64,000 nt of DNA. Source: Trema orientale. Lineage: Eukaryota > Streptophyta > Magnoliopsida > Rosales > Cannabaceae. Shown here one piece after another: positions 22,101-31,344 of this stretch; positions within the stretch are counted from its first letter, which is position 1, and every line of letters starts with the position of its first letter. The stretch covers positions 219,937 through 283,936 of the forward strand of contig JXTC01000335.1 in assembly GCA_002914845.1 (NCBI GenBank), read 5' to 3'. The translations under genes and the position numbers were made by a program. Under the pieces are notes generated by a model. That model saw nothing but the letters and a program-made list of their open reading frames with translations, was not told the DNA's origin and searched no databases.

Positions 22101-25100
22101 CGTCGAAGCCCAAACAGTGGGCTCGGTAGTTAGCGTGGGCCGAATATTGGTATAATACGTTTTACCACATTGCTACTAAGCAAACCTCGTTCCGTGTATT
22201 GTATGGCAGGGAGCCTCCACCACTTCTAGCCTTCGAAAAAGGCAGTATGCCAGTGTCTTCGCTTGAGGAACAGTTGCAGGAACGAGATCAAGCATTGGTT
22301 GAGTTGCGAGTGTAGCTAGGCTGAGCCCAACAAAAAATGAAGACGTATGCTGATGGCCACCGCAAAGATGTTCACTTTGAAGTAGTAGGTGACATGGTAC
22401 TGCTCAATCTGTGTCCTTATAGGCAAAAATCATTAGCGGGACGGACAAATGAAAAGTTAGCTCCCCGATTTTATGGCCCGTTTCCCATTGCGGCTCGAAT
22501 TGGGGAAGTGGCCTACTGCATGTTGCTACCGAATATAGCCAACATCCACCCGGTTTTTCACGTCTCACAGCTCTGCAAAGCTTCCGAGGCAACTCAGATG
22601 ACGTCCCAAGTGCCGCCCCAATTACAAGTTGATTTGGAACTGCATGTGGAGCCAGAGGCCGTGCTTGCAATGCTTGAGTTGGGACCTCGCAGTTCTCGAG
22701 GGAAAGAGGTGCTGATTTCTTGGAAGGGCCTTCCTTCGTTTGAAGCTACCTGGGAGTCATTTGATCTTATCCGACAATAGTTTCTTGAGTTTCACCTTGA
22801 GGACAAGGTGTCTTCATTGGCCGAAAGTATTGATAAGCCACCAGTGCGTTTCACGTATGTGTGACGTGGCATTAAGAAGATGTAGCTATTGATGGGAGGT
22901 TCAGCTGGGATAGTCAACGAAGAAATAGAGTCGAGGGTCAATGCTGCAAGGGAATTATAACCAACTTACTTAGTTTGTTAGAAGCTAGAGGGAAGTCACT
23001 TGTCTATTGGGAGGGAGAGATTGAATAAGTAGGAGAGCGGGTGGTTCTAGAAGGGTATCGAGAACTTGGTGAGTGGTTAGTGTGGAGAGTGCTAGGCCTC
23101 TCGAATGCCTAGCAACCCTGTAATCAGTTTCGTTAATCTTTTTGCTGTAATAAGATTCTCCAGTTCATCTCTTAATACTTTGAGTATAAACTGATAAAAG
23201 CTCAGGTACTCACCACGTCCCTACAAACATGGCCTACTTATCCTAGATTTACAGCCAACAACTTCTATCCTTATCTATATTTTAAAATTCAAATAATCGA
23301 ATCTTTCAACAACTAGTTTATTTTTTCTTTTTGCAGTTAGCAGAAAAAAGTTTGCACGAGTAATCTGTGGGATCTAGATTAGGCTTTGAGAATTTTGGGT
23401 GATGATTTTATTGCTTGCATAACATTGGAAACCATATTGACTTTGTAGGGTATCTTTTTGAAACAGACACTAGAGGAGAGACAAACAGAAGATTGACACC
23501 TATGGGGAAAAATATACAGAAGGTTGCAGATAGTTTATAACTGCACATCATTGTGTGATACATTTCTCAATTAAAGTACAATAAAGTTCGTAGTGATAAT
23601 TCTGTTATATATTTTTCCTTTCGAAAAATGAAAACAGGAGATGGAAAATGCAAACATGATGTGTGATGTAGATAATGAGTTTACTAGAATTCCTCGGCTT
23701 CTGGACTTCAGTTCAGTGAATAAAAGTGCTCTTTTCGAGGAGACTGATAATGTTAATCCTGGTGTCTTGGCATCCTGCACATCTGAAGAGTATCAGCGGT
23801 TTGAGTCTTTTTTCTTGAAGTTCATGACAGTTGCAAAGGAATTTTTTCTACCTTCTGAAAAGCACAGATATGGTCTGGTCTCAGAAAGATCAATGCTTTC
23901 AACGCTTGGCATAGGAGAATCAGGTTCATGGTTGGCAGTGCTTCACTATGCTGGATGTCCAAGTTGTTTGAAGATTATAAAGAAAGAGGATGACCTTAGT
24001 GATGTTTCACAGATGGATAATTCTGTTGTTTCGGAGGTAAGTTTATCTGTCCTGCTCTTCAACTCTCTTGTTTTTTATTATCAAATCTATTACATTATCT
24101 TGTCTCCAAAATCCTATGCAGTTAAAATGTGGAGATGTATGCTTAGCTTAGTCAGCATGGATTAATATCATTAAAAATGGATTTAGCCTACTCCTGATAT
24201 TTTCTAACAAAATTTTGTTTCTTATTTGAAAGAAAGAATGATGGTTTTGGGCTAGAATGGCTCTATTAGTTTGTGCATTGTATTAATCGATCAGACTACA
24301 TTAGTTATAATGCAAGAAATGTAAGCTTATTTCATCCGCTTTTTCTTTTCCTTAAAAGAACTCTAGTACCTGATCTTGCGGTTAGAAACTTCAGCAGAGT
24401 ATCTGGTATTAGTTTAAAGCCATTTAGTACTCTGCCTGATCAATGCAACATGTTTGTGTGGTTGTTTGGATCTTTTAAAATGGTTGCTATTTTTGATGTA
24501 TAAATCTGAGCAGCAAACTCCTACCATTTATCCACGAGAATATGAGGTTTAGATCTTCCTGTTTGGTGACTTCTACTGTGCCCCTTGATTCTTCTTCTTT
24601 TTCTGATAGTATTGACTTTTCTGATGGAAAGAAATTGACTTTTTGGGCATTCCTGGATAAGTGATAAGAGAAAGCTGAAAAGATTACGTACTCTTCCCAT
24701 ATATATATATTTTTTTTTGGGGACAAAAGTTGTATGTAAGTATATGTGTACGTAATACACAATATATCAGATTTGGAAGCTCTTGAGTGTGATTAATGTG
24801 GTACCTTTTTTATTTTTCATGCATTCTTATGTCTGTTCCTGCATATGAAAGCAGAAAGCTCATTATTCTGTTTCAGATTTTTCATAATATGCAATATCAG
24901 GTAGTCTCACATATATCATGAATGCCAAGTGTTTAAATTGGCCGTTTGTGGTAAAAGACCAAGAGTAACAGTGACAAATATGGTTCTTTACCCAATGAGT
25001 TTATGATAACTTGTGCAACTCTTGCTTTAAGTTTCAATGCAGAGATCCTTGACACAAAATTATTTTCTTTTGACTTAGCTATCTTCAAGATCTTCTGCTT

Positions 25101-28100
25101 ATTTGAGACATCCTTGCATACACATCTTTCTTGAGAAATAGTTTCTGTGATATTCAACAATTTGTCTTGCCAAATAGTAAATTGTTGAATGCTGGCAAAA
25201 TCTTCTAATGGTTTTTACTATCATCCTCAAGTTGACTTTTCAGGGCTTATAACACATCTTAACTTATCTTTCTTATTATAATCTGCACTTTGTTAGTTTT
25301 TGCATGTATCTTTCTTATATACCACATACCAACCAAACCTTTCTTGTTATGGGACATATTGTAGGAAAATGTTAATTTGGTTATACCCTTCTATCTATAT
25401 TTCTTTGAGTTATTTTTCTACGGAAATTTTGCCCCAAAAATCCATTTTTTCATCCTCGGTTATACTACATTACATGTTTAATATTTATATTCCAATGTAA
25501 TCATGAAGATATTCTGAATTATAGCTAATCATTAAAGTTATTTTTTAAAAGTTACAAACTATATTTTGTCCACGTAGTATCTATTTCTAATAGTCATAAT
25601 AATTTTATGAGAAACTTAATTTAATTCATGTTTTATTGAATGTTTTAGTATTTCTTAAAATTCCATTAACAAATTCCATATTTTTAGGCAAATATTCTTG
25701 ATATCCTTTATTTTTCAGAAATTTCTGTCAGATAACGATATTTCCACAAAATCGTGATACAGATAATATTCTATCGATACCGATATTTTCGTCCTTATAT
25801 GCACCCATGGCTGACAATCTTTGAATGAGGAAGATTTTTAAACAGCCTTGGGAGGCTTCATATAGTCATACGATTATGTTTTCTTGATCTCTCTATATAT
25901 GTATATTTCTTGCCTTTTCTTTTTATCCTTTGTTAGTTTTAAGTAATCTTTTATTTGTAATGTATTGATCCGTATACATCTTTCATCTCATTATTTAGCT
26001 GGAAGGTGATGGTCGTGCTCTGGGGCCTGTTTTACCCGCTGATAGGCCATCCATACTCTTATTTGTAGATAGAGCGTCTAATTCAATGGAAACTAGAAGC
26101 AAGAGTAAGAAGGCTCTTCATGCTTTTCGAGATCTGGCTTTTAACGTTCAGGATTCGTATCAGTTTGGTGGGCAAAACAGTGACAAGCCTGGGAATTTGT
26201 TCCAAGATTATCAGGCATCTCGAAGTACATCTGGACCTCCTAGATTAAAATTATCCCGAACAGCTCAGGTGATGAAGTTAAAGGATAAAACGTCGAGTAT
26301 CATGGTTGTAAATGAGGGAAAACCTGTCACTTGGGATAAAATAAATTCTGATCTTCAGGACAGTTCCTTGCACGAGATATTGGCACACCTTCTTCAGCAA
26401 AAGAAGGAAGCTAAGTTAAGCTCACTAGCAAAAGAGTTAGGTTTCCAACTTTTATCTGATGATATTGACATTAAGCTGGTAAATACATTACCCTCAAGAA
26501 CGGAAACTGAGTCTGACCCAGTTTCACCAAGAACAGAAAAGGAAGATCTTGTTTCAAGTGATGTTGATTCAGACAAAGACCGATCACCCCATAGCAGAAG
26601 TATTACTGACAAGGAGCCTTCAGTAACTTCTGAAGTCACTGATGCTCAACTCAAATCTCACTACGATGAAGGGAAAAAAGCATATTTGGAATTGAGTAAA
26701 CATTTATCCGTAGAATCTGAGAAATTTATCTCAGGTCATAAACTTGATGTTGGTGGAGGCATAAAGATTGTAGAAGCAAGTTCCTTGCAAGTAGACAAGT
26801 CAGAGCACCAACAGCTTCAATTTCCAGGCTTCAAAGGTTCTTTTTTCTTTTCTGATGGTAATTATCGGTTACTTCAAGCTTTGACTGGTGGATCTAAGAT
26901 TCCAGGCTTGGTAATAGTTGATCCTTCTATAGAACAACATTATGTCTTTGCAGAGGAGAATGATGTTAGCTATTCTTTAATGGCTGATTTTGTCACTAGG
27001 TTTCTCAATGGAAGTCTTCTTCCTTATAGACAGTCTGAATCTGTTCTACAGAGCCATAGGGAAGCCATGCAACCACCATTTGTCAATGTGGATTTCCATG
27101 AGGTGGATTCTATCCCTCGAGTTACGAGCAATACTTTCTCGGAGCTGGTTCATGGATTTAATCAATCTGATTCCGATGCTTGGAATAAGGATGTGTTGGT
27201 CCTTTTCAGCAATAGATGGTGTGGTTTTTGCCAGAGAATGGAATTGATTGTTTGTGAGGTATATCGGGCTATGAGAGGTTATATTAGCACATTCAAGAGT
27301 GGATCAAGGAATGGGAAAACAATGCTCTATGGTGGTAAGTACCTCCAACCAGTTGTAACTGCTGTGTATAGTGTTGATTTCCTTTGCATTACTGGTTCTT
27401 TTTTCTATTGGCAAATTGGAATTACTCGCAGTTGTTTCTTAATGCTTCTCTTGGGAGATTTATAGTGATACTTTTTGTAAACTAGTCTTGATTGTTTTCA
27501 TTAAACTTTGCAAAATGATCATGGTAGTCTAAGTTGTTAGCTGTGGCTTTCACTGACAAATTAGAACCAAAGTTTGTAAAAGCTGGGGCATTCTAAGTTA
27601 TCTTCTTCTTCTTCTTCTTCTTCTTCTCTCTCTTTTTTTTTTTGGACAGGGAAATGAAAATCTGAACTATAGAACAAGAATGCCATGCTCTTGTGTTGTA
27701 CCCCTCCCTCTTTATGTTTCTGTTTCTCTGAACTTCACTGAGTACAATATATCATTATGTAAATTAAAGGAAAGTTATTCTTAAAAACTTGTTAATAAAA
27801 ATGTCAAAGATTATTTTGATGTTCCTTATTAAAGAAGAAAAAAAGTTAAAGGTTACTTTACAGAACTTTTATTTCATTCTAGGTTTAGAGAATTTCTTTT
27901 GAAAAAAAATAAAAAATAAAAAAGAAGAATAAGATCTTACAACAAACTTGGTCCTGCATGGCTGCTTCTGATGAAGGGATATGAAGTATTGCTTCTGGTA
28001 ATTTAATATGTTTGATGCTTTGATGGTGTCACAGCATGAATTTTCTGAAGTTTTGTTGGTGAAACTTGTTATCTATTGAAATAATGCATATGCCTGTTAT

Positions 28101-31100
28101 TATAATTGTTAGATATGGTTGTGATATGATATGAATTCCTGTTTCTGTAATGAGAAATTGAAGATAAGAGAACAAGCAAAACTCACAATGGTGAAATAAG
28201 TCTGTATGGTCTTCCAATATGCTTTCTTATCAAAAGGTTCTTTATTATGTAGGAATGAGTTGTGTGATATTTGATGTCACTATTGGCATTGACTACTTTT
28301 CTTAACCCTTTTGAATTCAAGAACTGTACAATCTTTTCATTGTTTATCAATAGTTGCTTTTACTTCACAAAGTTTTGCAATCAGCAGTTAGTTTCGTTTA
28401 AATATTTCAAAATTTGACAACATGAAGCAACCAAAACCTTCTTTTATCCAAGCTACACAAGGGGTTAAGATCTTTTTCTATGCTTTCCTGTCATATAACT
28501 GCAGTCACAGAAGAACGAGGCTTGTGTCTTTTTTCCTTGTCTGCCTATGATAATTCATAATTTGACTTGGTGTTATCACTGTAGAAGAATGCACTCATCT
28601 GTCTAGAACAAGGGTTATTTTTCTCAACCTTGCTACTAGATTGGGGTTGGGACTTGGGATCAAATATTCAGGTCTGTTTTTTGCCCTTTAAAAGTTTTTG
28701 AAGAAGATATTATCCATTCTCGCTTTCAGTTGTTTGAGAACTTGAAATAAGTTAACTTGCCTAATGGTCAACATTTATGAATCCTGAATAAATTTTAGAG
28801 GTTGCATTGTGTTTTAGGGGATTCAATAAATTCTATGACTTCCCCCAGTCATCAGTATTCTATTTTCTGAACTTTAACATCTGAAAATAATAACACTCTA
28901 TTCATGACCTGCTGCAATGTTGTATTATCTATCTAAACTCCCTCTCCATCTGAGCAAAAGAAGAATACATTTAATTCTCCTCGACTTTATATCTATTGGT
29001 AAAAGAATGTCAACACGGTTAAAGTAACTTATTAATCTTTCTGTTTTGACTACACTATACATGTGGCAGACAAGTTGAAGGATGTGGAGCTGAAGCTTCC
29101 ATTAATATACTTCTTGGATTGCATACTGAATGATTGTAGTTGGATACTAAGAACAATAAATCAGGTGAGGCTTTTGGAATGCTTGATGATTTCTTTCTCT
29201 ACAATATTTAAAGAGATTTGTTTGTCTATTCTACTATTTCTTGTCCATCGATGAAAATACTTGAATCTTACGTTATTGCTATGTCAAGATTTTAAGATGA
29301 CTTTCAGACGTAAAAGCAGAAGCTAAATAGAGATTCCCCTTTATGTAGTAAATTAGATTGTGCTTACTTTGAAAGTAGTTTATAATATGAGTTCTGGACA
29401 GTATTACTTAGCTTCACCAATTTGAAAGCAAACACTCTCTCTCTTTTCATGACTTACTTAAAGGTACAAGAAAGAGAGAATGATCTCTTTATTGGTGGAC
29501 TTCTTTAGAAGTATAACTGAGGTGGGATGTTTATGGTCTCTTGTTACTTACACAGATAAAATGAAAAACAAGTAAATTGAAGAAAATTTAAGCTAAGCTG
29601 AGGTGGGATGTTTATAGTCTCTTGTTACTTGCACAGATAAAATGAAAAAACAAGTAAATTGAAGGAAATATAAGATAAAGGTTCCTTGGGTCTCTATATT
29701 TCATTTTTTGTAGAACACTGTAGTTGTGGGTGCTCTTCTTGCCACTGGAGTACAGGAACTGGTAATATTGCACCCATAATGTAGACAGGCCAGGTAGGAT
29801 TAGCGAGTCATGCACCCTTTGTGCCTTAGCAAGAAGCTCTAGGCACCTTAAGGCAAGGTATTTATTGAGGTTCTGATTTATTTTGTAAAATGTTGGTGGA
29901 ATAAGCAGAAGGAACTGCTGTTAAATTTTGGCAAGATACTAGCAAGTGTTATGTTTCCAATTCTAGAGGTATAGCTTATGCTTTTTGTAATGTTCTTTTT
30001 TCCTTTATCATCATTTAAATATTTGTATATGTGATAATGTGCAAATACTGCAATTGTCATTATTGTGCCATAGTGCATATAAATGGAAGATGAAGTTGGT
30101 GTCCCTCAACCAAATGTGGTCTAAGTGTCCTTGGGTTTGGTGTACTTGGAATTTGCAGACGGAAGTTTATCCTGCTCTCATCCTATTTCCAGCTGAAAAG
30201 AAGAATGCTATTTCTTATGAAGGGCACATGGGAGTTGCAGATGTTATCAAGTTTATTGCTGATCATGGAAGTCACTCTCAACATCTTATCCGTGAGAAAG
30301 GTAATTGTTCAGATGTAAGGTACTTTTAAAAACAATGCAAATGGTAGAAGGAAGCTGTTTATGTTTAAGAACCTTGGATTCGTACCTATATTGGACTCAA
30401 ACTCATATTTGATAACTCATTGTTCCATGGCCTTCTCGATACATGGAAAGAAGGCATCTTTAATGAGTCATAGGCAAACATCCATATCTGAGGCACTATG
30501 CTATTGATTTGATTTATTGTTTCTGTTCTATATAATTCCATTCAAAGTCCTCTTTCTCAGAGTCTGACAACATGAGATTTTTATATCCTCTCTTTTCGGT
30601 AGATATTGGTACCAGTCTTGTGGTATTCTCTTTATTTGTTTTCAAACTCCATTTGCTACTTCCGTAGGAATCTTATGGTCTATACCCAAAAAGGATGCAA
30701 GAAATCAAATTTCAATCGGCACAGCATCATCAAGAGACTTTCACGTAGAAGCTGCTGCAAAGGAAAGATTCCATGAAGTGCTACTGACAAACCAGAAGCC
30801 GAAAAGAGTGGCTGAACACATTAAGCTCACGTCCCAGACATCAAAAGGGTTGCATGCTGCAGCTCTGCAAGTGGTGGTTGGTTCCATCCTAATTGCCACT
30901 GACAAACTTGACAATGCTGAGCCATTTGGTAAATCAAAAATTCTCATTGTCAAGGCAGATCAAAGTACAGGATTTCAAGGTCTGATTATCAACAAGTATA
31001 TAAGGTGGGATGCCTTAAACGAATTGGAAGATGGGCTGCAGATGTTGACGGAGGCTCCTCTGTGCTTTGGCGGACCACTCATACTGCGTGGCATGCCTCT

Positions 31101-31344
31101 TGTTGCTTTAACTCACAGAGCTAGAGAAGATCAGTATCCTGAAGTCTTACCGGGTGTCTACTATCTCGATCAATTAGCTACATATAATAAAATCGTAGAG
31201 TTTAGATCAGGGAATCATTCTATTGCTGACTACTGGTTTTTCTTGGGATACTCGAGCTGGGGTTGGGATCAGCTCTTTGATGAGATTGCTGAAGGAGCAT
31301 GGGACACAAGTAATGATTGCATGACATATTTTCGTTGGCCTTGA
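6929..31344 (+). CDS. thioredoxin-like / DUF179 (AlgH-like) protein, 8-exon gene
   Basis: Eight exons join to 3315 bases: 6929-7109, 8731-9141, 23449-23522, 23638-24036, 25999-27334, 29070-29164, 30159-30300, 30668-31344. They give 1104 residues with no internal stop. Every intron is GT-AG and every phase agrees. The ATG at 6929 is chosen because the next upstream in-frame codon is GTG, and the product then starts with a signal peptide ([13 protein letters not shown], then a serine/alanine stretch). Residues about 35-180 look like a thioredoxin fold whose active-site position reads WSGES, without cysteines. CPSC lies at 329-332 and WCGFC at 762-766, the latter a classical thioredoxin/PDI-type site. 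An acidic, serine-rich linker lies between. Residues 880-1104 contain the DUF179/UPF0301 domain ([36 protein letters not shown]). I recall a similar architecture in Arabidopsis At3g19780. Biochemical role unknown; an endomembrane or ER redox function is inference. Confidence 0.93.
7110..8730 (+). other. intron 1, with (AT)n microsatellite
   Basis: GTAATT...TGTGCAG. It contains a TA dinucleotide run at about 7137-7173 and a short GAA run near 7866-7880. An undetermined base (N) sits at 8687. No transposon is recognised. Confidence 0.8.
8731..9141 (+). CDS. exon 2 of thioredoxin/DUF179 gene
   Basis: Starts after TGTGCAG and completes the tryptophan codon to give WSGESRSL. It continues through the thioredoxin-like fold to FCGW (residues 174-177) and ends at GCGCAAG|GTTGGT with one base of the next codon. 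Reading through the donor would end translation at 9257 after about 38 extra residues. Confidence 0.9.
9215..9469 (-). repeat. copia A, left LTR (3' LTR)
   Basis: A 255-base repeat matching the split right copy (17778 onward, resuming at 23221). Shared phrases include 'AATATTGTCTTCTATATT', 'CAACCAATTCTGACAAAC' and the end 'ATAATCGAATCTTTCAACA'. It is followed by the polypurine tract seen on the minus strand as CTTGAGGTGGAG (9470-9481). The end at 9215 is TA, not TG, in both copies. Confidence 0.85.
9500..11430 (-). pseudogene. copia A pol: RNase H, reverse transcriptase and integrase C-terminus
   Basis: Minus-strand frames give, from right to left, the integrase end (FLGYS.TQKGYKC, near 11345-11400), the RT start (GCKWVFTVK...[14 protein letters not shown], 10718-10933), the RT end with the copia-typical [13 protein letters not shown], and the RNase H (YTDADWAGS and [13 protein letters not shown], 9534-10494). 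Stops and frameshifts interrupt it. The segment that should hold the YVDD catalytic box is missing: ADHNMFF runs directly into [11 protein letters not shown] near 10460-10500. A 69-base in-frame duplication repeats the YFLGME...QRKYTI block (10255-10395). The element is dead. Confidence 0.85.
11438..11708 (-). repeat. copia B, left LTR (3' LTR)
   Basis: Begins TGGTCGGAAATAGG and ends AATATCCA, next to the polypurine tract (minus strand GTTTGAGGGAGAGT at about 11709-11722). The start and the 'CTAGGTCAGATACA' segment recur in the right copy at 15989. It sits inside the integrase region of copia A. Confidence 0.8.
11709..15960 (-). pseudogene. copia B gag-pol polyprotein, broken
   Basis: Reading right to left on the minus strand: gag starts at an ATG at 15948 ([12 protein letters not shown]) and continues through 15777-15457. 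A CCHC knuckle ([14 protein letters not shown]) lies near 15200-15235, and GAG-pre-integrase and protease remnants at about 14450-14940. Integrase spans 14448-14068 ([27 protein letters not shown]) and its C-terminal part 13955-13434 ([12 protein letters not shown]). RT spans 13083-12560, with an intact YVDD box near 12650. RNase H is at 12363-12112 and runs on to about 11740. Frames are broken several times by stops and shifts. Typical Ty1/copia domain order, with integrase before RT. Confidence 0.85.
15989..16119 (-). repeat. copia B, right LTR (5' LTR), truncated
   Basis: Preceded on the plus strand by GGCTTTGATACCA (minus strand TGGTATCAAAGCC, the tRNA-Met primer site). The LTR begins TGGTCGG and follows the left copy for only about 130 bases, to 'CTTAAATTAGGAA'. 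It then passes abruptly into integrase sequence of copia A ('ACACGAGAAGGTCCCCAAAT'). About half of the LTR is missing. Confidence 0.75.
16120..17660 (-). pseudogene. copia A gag, protease and integrase N-terminus
   Basis: Minus-strand reading from about 17650: gag start (MALVSWETK), the UBN2-type segment [20 protein letters not shown] (17605-17414), a damaged zinc-knuckle region near 17035-17070, and the aspartic protease motif [11 protein letters not shown] near 16700-16735. GAG-pre-integrase ([11 protein letters not shown]) and the integrase zinc/catalytic start ([18 protein letters not shown], 16553-16120) follow. It is cut at GPSRV by copia B. The integrase residues between here and the C-terminal part at about 11400 are absent, so sequence was lost when or after copia B inserted. 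Confidence 0.8.
17778..17947 (-). repeat. copia A, right LTR (5' LTR), first part
   Basis: Starts directly after GGCTCTGATACCA (17765-17777; minus strand TGGTATCAGAGCC, primer site). It matches the left LTR up to 'AACTGCCAACCAAT', then is interrupted by the gypsy insertion. The last five bases, CGTCC, are the gypsy target duplication. Confidence 0.85.
17948..18327 (+). repeat. chromodomain gypsy element, 5' LTR
   Basis: A 380-base repeat, nearly identical by eye to 22831-23215, ending CTCACCA. The first base pair is AG, where the other copy has TG. Flanked by CGTCC at 17943-17947 and by a tRNA-Met type primer site TGGTATCAGAGC at 18330-18341. Confidence 0.9.
18499..22780 (+). pseudogene. chromodomain Ty3/gypsy gag-pol polyprotein, broken
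   Basis: Domain order is gag, protease, RT, RNase H, integrase, chromodomain, as in chromoviruses. Gag spans 18499-19152, with a CCHC knuckle ([14 protein letters not shown]) near 19370-19415. The protease has [14 protein letters not shown], where the catalytic aspartate of the usual DCGA motif is Y (near 19628). RT spans about 20190-20750, with FDDILIYS at 20590-20615. RNase H is at 20756-21184 and integrase at 21229-22129, with the zinc region [13 protein letters not shown] and [13 protein letters not shown]. The C-terminal chromodomain is at about 22610-22780 ([17 protein letters not shown]). At least a dozen stops and frameshifts interrupt the frame, so it is not functional. Confidence 0.9.
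22831..23215 (+). repeat. chromodomain gypsy element, 3' LTR
   Basis: TGATAAGCCACC...CTCACCA, followed by the second CGTCC (23216-23220), which completes a perfect 5-bp target duplication with 17943-17947. Element length including both LTRs is about 5.27 kb. Confidence 0.9.
23216..23311 (-). repeat. copia A, right LTR (5' LTR), second part
   Basis: Resumes 'CCCTACAAACATGGCCTACTT' exactly where the left LTR of copia A continues. It ends 'AATCGAATCTTTCAACA', followed by ACTAG, the target-duplication partner of ATTAG at 9210-9214 (one mismatch). Confidence 0.85.
23449..23522 (+). CDS. exon 3 of thioredoxin/DUF179 gene (74 bp)
   Basis: A small exon found by phase. The acceptor CTTTGTAG adds GG to the G left by exon 2. 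The frame [18 protein letters not shown]...NIQK runs open to CAGAAG|GTTGCA, ending at a codon boundary. Skipping it would shift the frame between exons 2 and 4, which supports it being real. Confidence 0.82.
23638..24036 (+). CDS. exon 4 of thioredoxin/DUF179 gene
   Basis: Acceptor AAAACAG|GAGATG and donor TCGGAG|GTAAGT, 133 codons in phase. It carries the second thioredoxin-like segment, including [16 protein letters not shown] with a CPSC motif. Confidence 0.92.
24037..25998 (+). other. intron 4
   Basis: GTAAGT...TTATTTAG, about 2 kb, T-rich. It contains a short TA/T run at 24700-24720. No transposon or coding segment is recognised. Confidence 0.75.
25999..27334 (+). CDS. exon 5 of thioredoxin/DUF179 gene (1.3 kb)
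   Basis: Begins CTGGAAGGTGATGG after TTATTTAG and ends GGTG|GTAAGT. The N-terminal part contains [11 protein letters not shown] and a basic stretch. The middle is an acidic/serine-rich linker (residues about 520-570). The end contains [18 protein letters not shown], a CGFC thioredoxin active site. Confidence 0.92.
27335..29069 (+). other. intron 5, with (CTT)n tract
   Basis: GTAAGT...GTGGCAG. A CTT repeat grading into CT and a T run lies at about 27600-27640. The remainder is ordinary AT-rich intron sequence. Confidence 0.75.
29070..29164 (+). CDS. exon 6 of thioredoxin/DUF179 gene (95 bp)
   Basis: Acceptor GTGGCAG|AC and donor AATCAG|GTGAGG. Encodes [18 protein letters not shown]...RTINQ, which directly precedes the segment in exon 7. 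Phase 1 in, phase 0 out. Confidence 0.88.
29519..29680. repeat. 80-bp tandem duplication in intron 6
   Basis: 'GAGGTGGGATGTTTAT' through 'AAACAAGTAAATTGAAG' occurs twice head to tail (about 29519-29598 and 29599-29680), with a few base differences. Confidence 0.85.
30159..30300 (+). CDS. exon 7 of thioredoxin/DUF179 gene
   Basis: Acceptor ATTTGCAG|ACG and donor GAGAAAG|GTAATT. Encodes [16 protein letters not shown]...[13 protein letters not shown], resembling the C-terminal half of a thioredoxin fold (the PALILFPA strand after the cis-proline position). Confidence 0.9.
30668..31344 (+). CDS. exon 8 of thioredoxin/DUF179 gene (DUF179 domain)
   Basis: Acceptor TTCCGTAG|GAATC. It runs open to TGA at 31342-31344. 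Contains the DUF179/UPF0301 (AlgH-like) domain: [65 protein letters not shown]. The last residues are MTYFRWP. Confidence 0.93.

Larger units (their letters stand above)
9142..23448 (+). other. giant intron 2 (14.3 kb) filled with nested retrotransposons
   Basis: The donor is AAG|GTTGGT and the acceptor is CTTTGTAG|GG. All but about 70 bases at the left and 137 at the right is copia A plus the two elements nested in it. The outer flanks 9210-9214 (ATTAG) and 23312-23316 (ACTAG) are the remnants of the target duplication. The ancestral intron was therefore only about 210 bases long. All coding frames within belong to retrotransposons. Confidence 0.9.

Noticed and set aside
23641..24165. Independent gene starting with ATG at 23641
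   Set aside because: The ATG is internal to exon 4. The upstream exons join in phase and the frame runs into intron 4 after 24036.
24700..24765. TA/T-rich tract as a possible transposon edge in intron 4
   Set aside because: No inverted or direct repeats flank it; ordinary intron low-complexity sequence.
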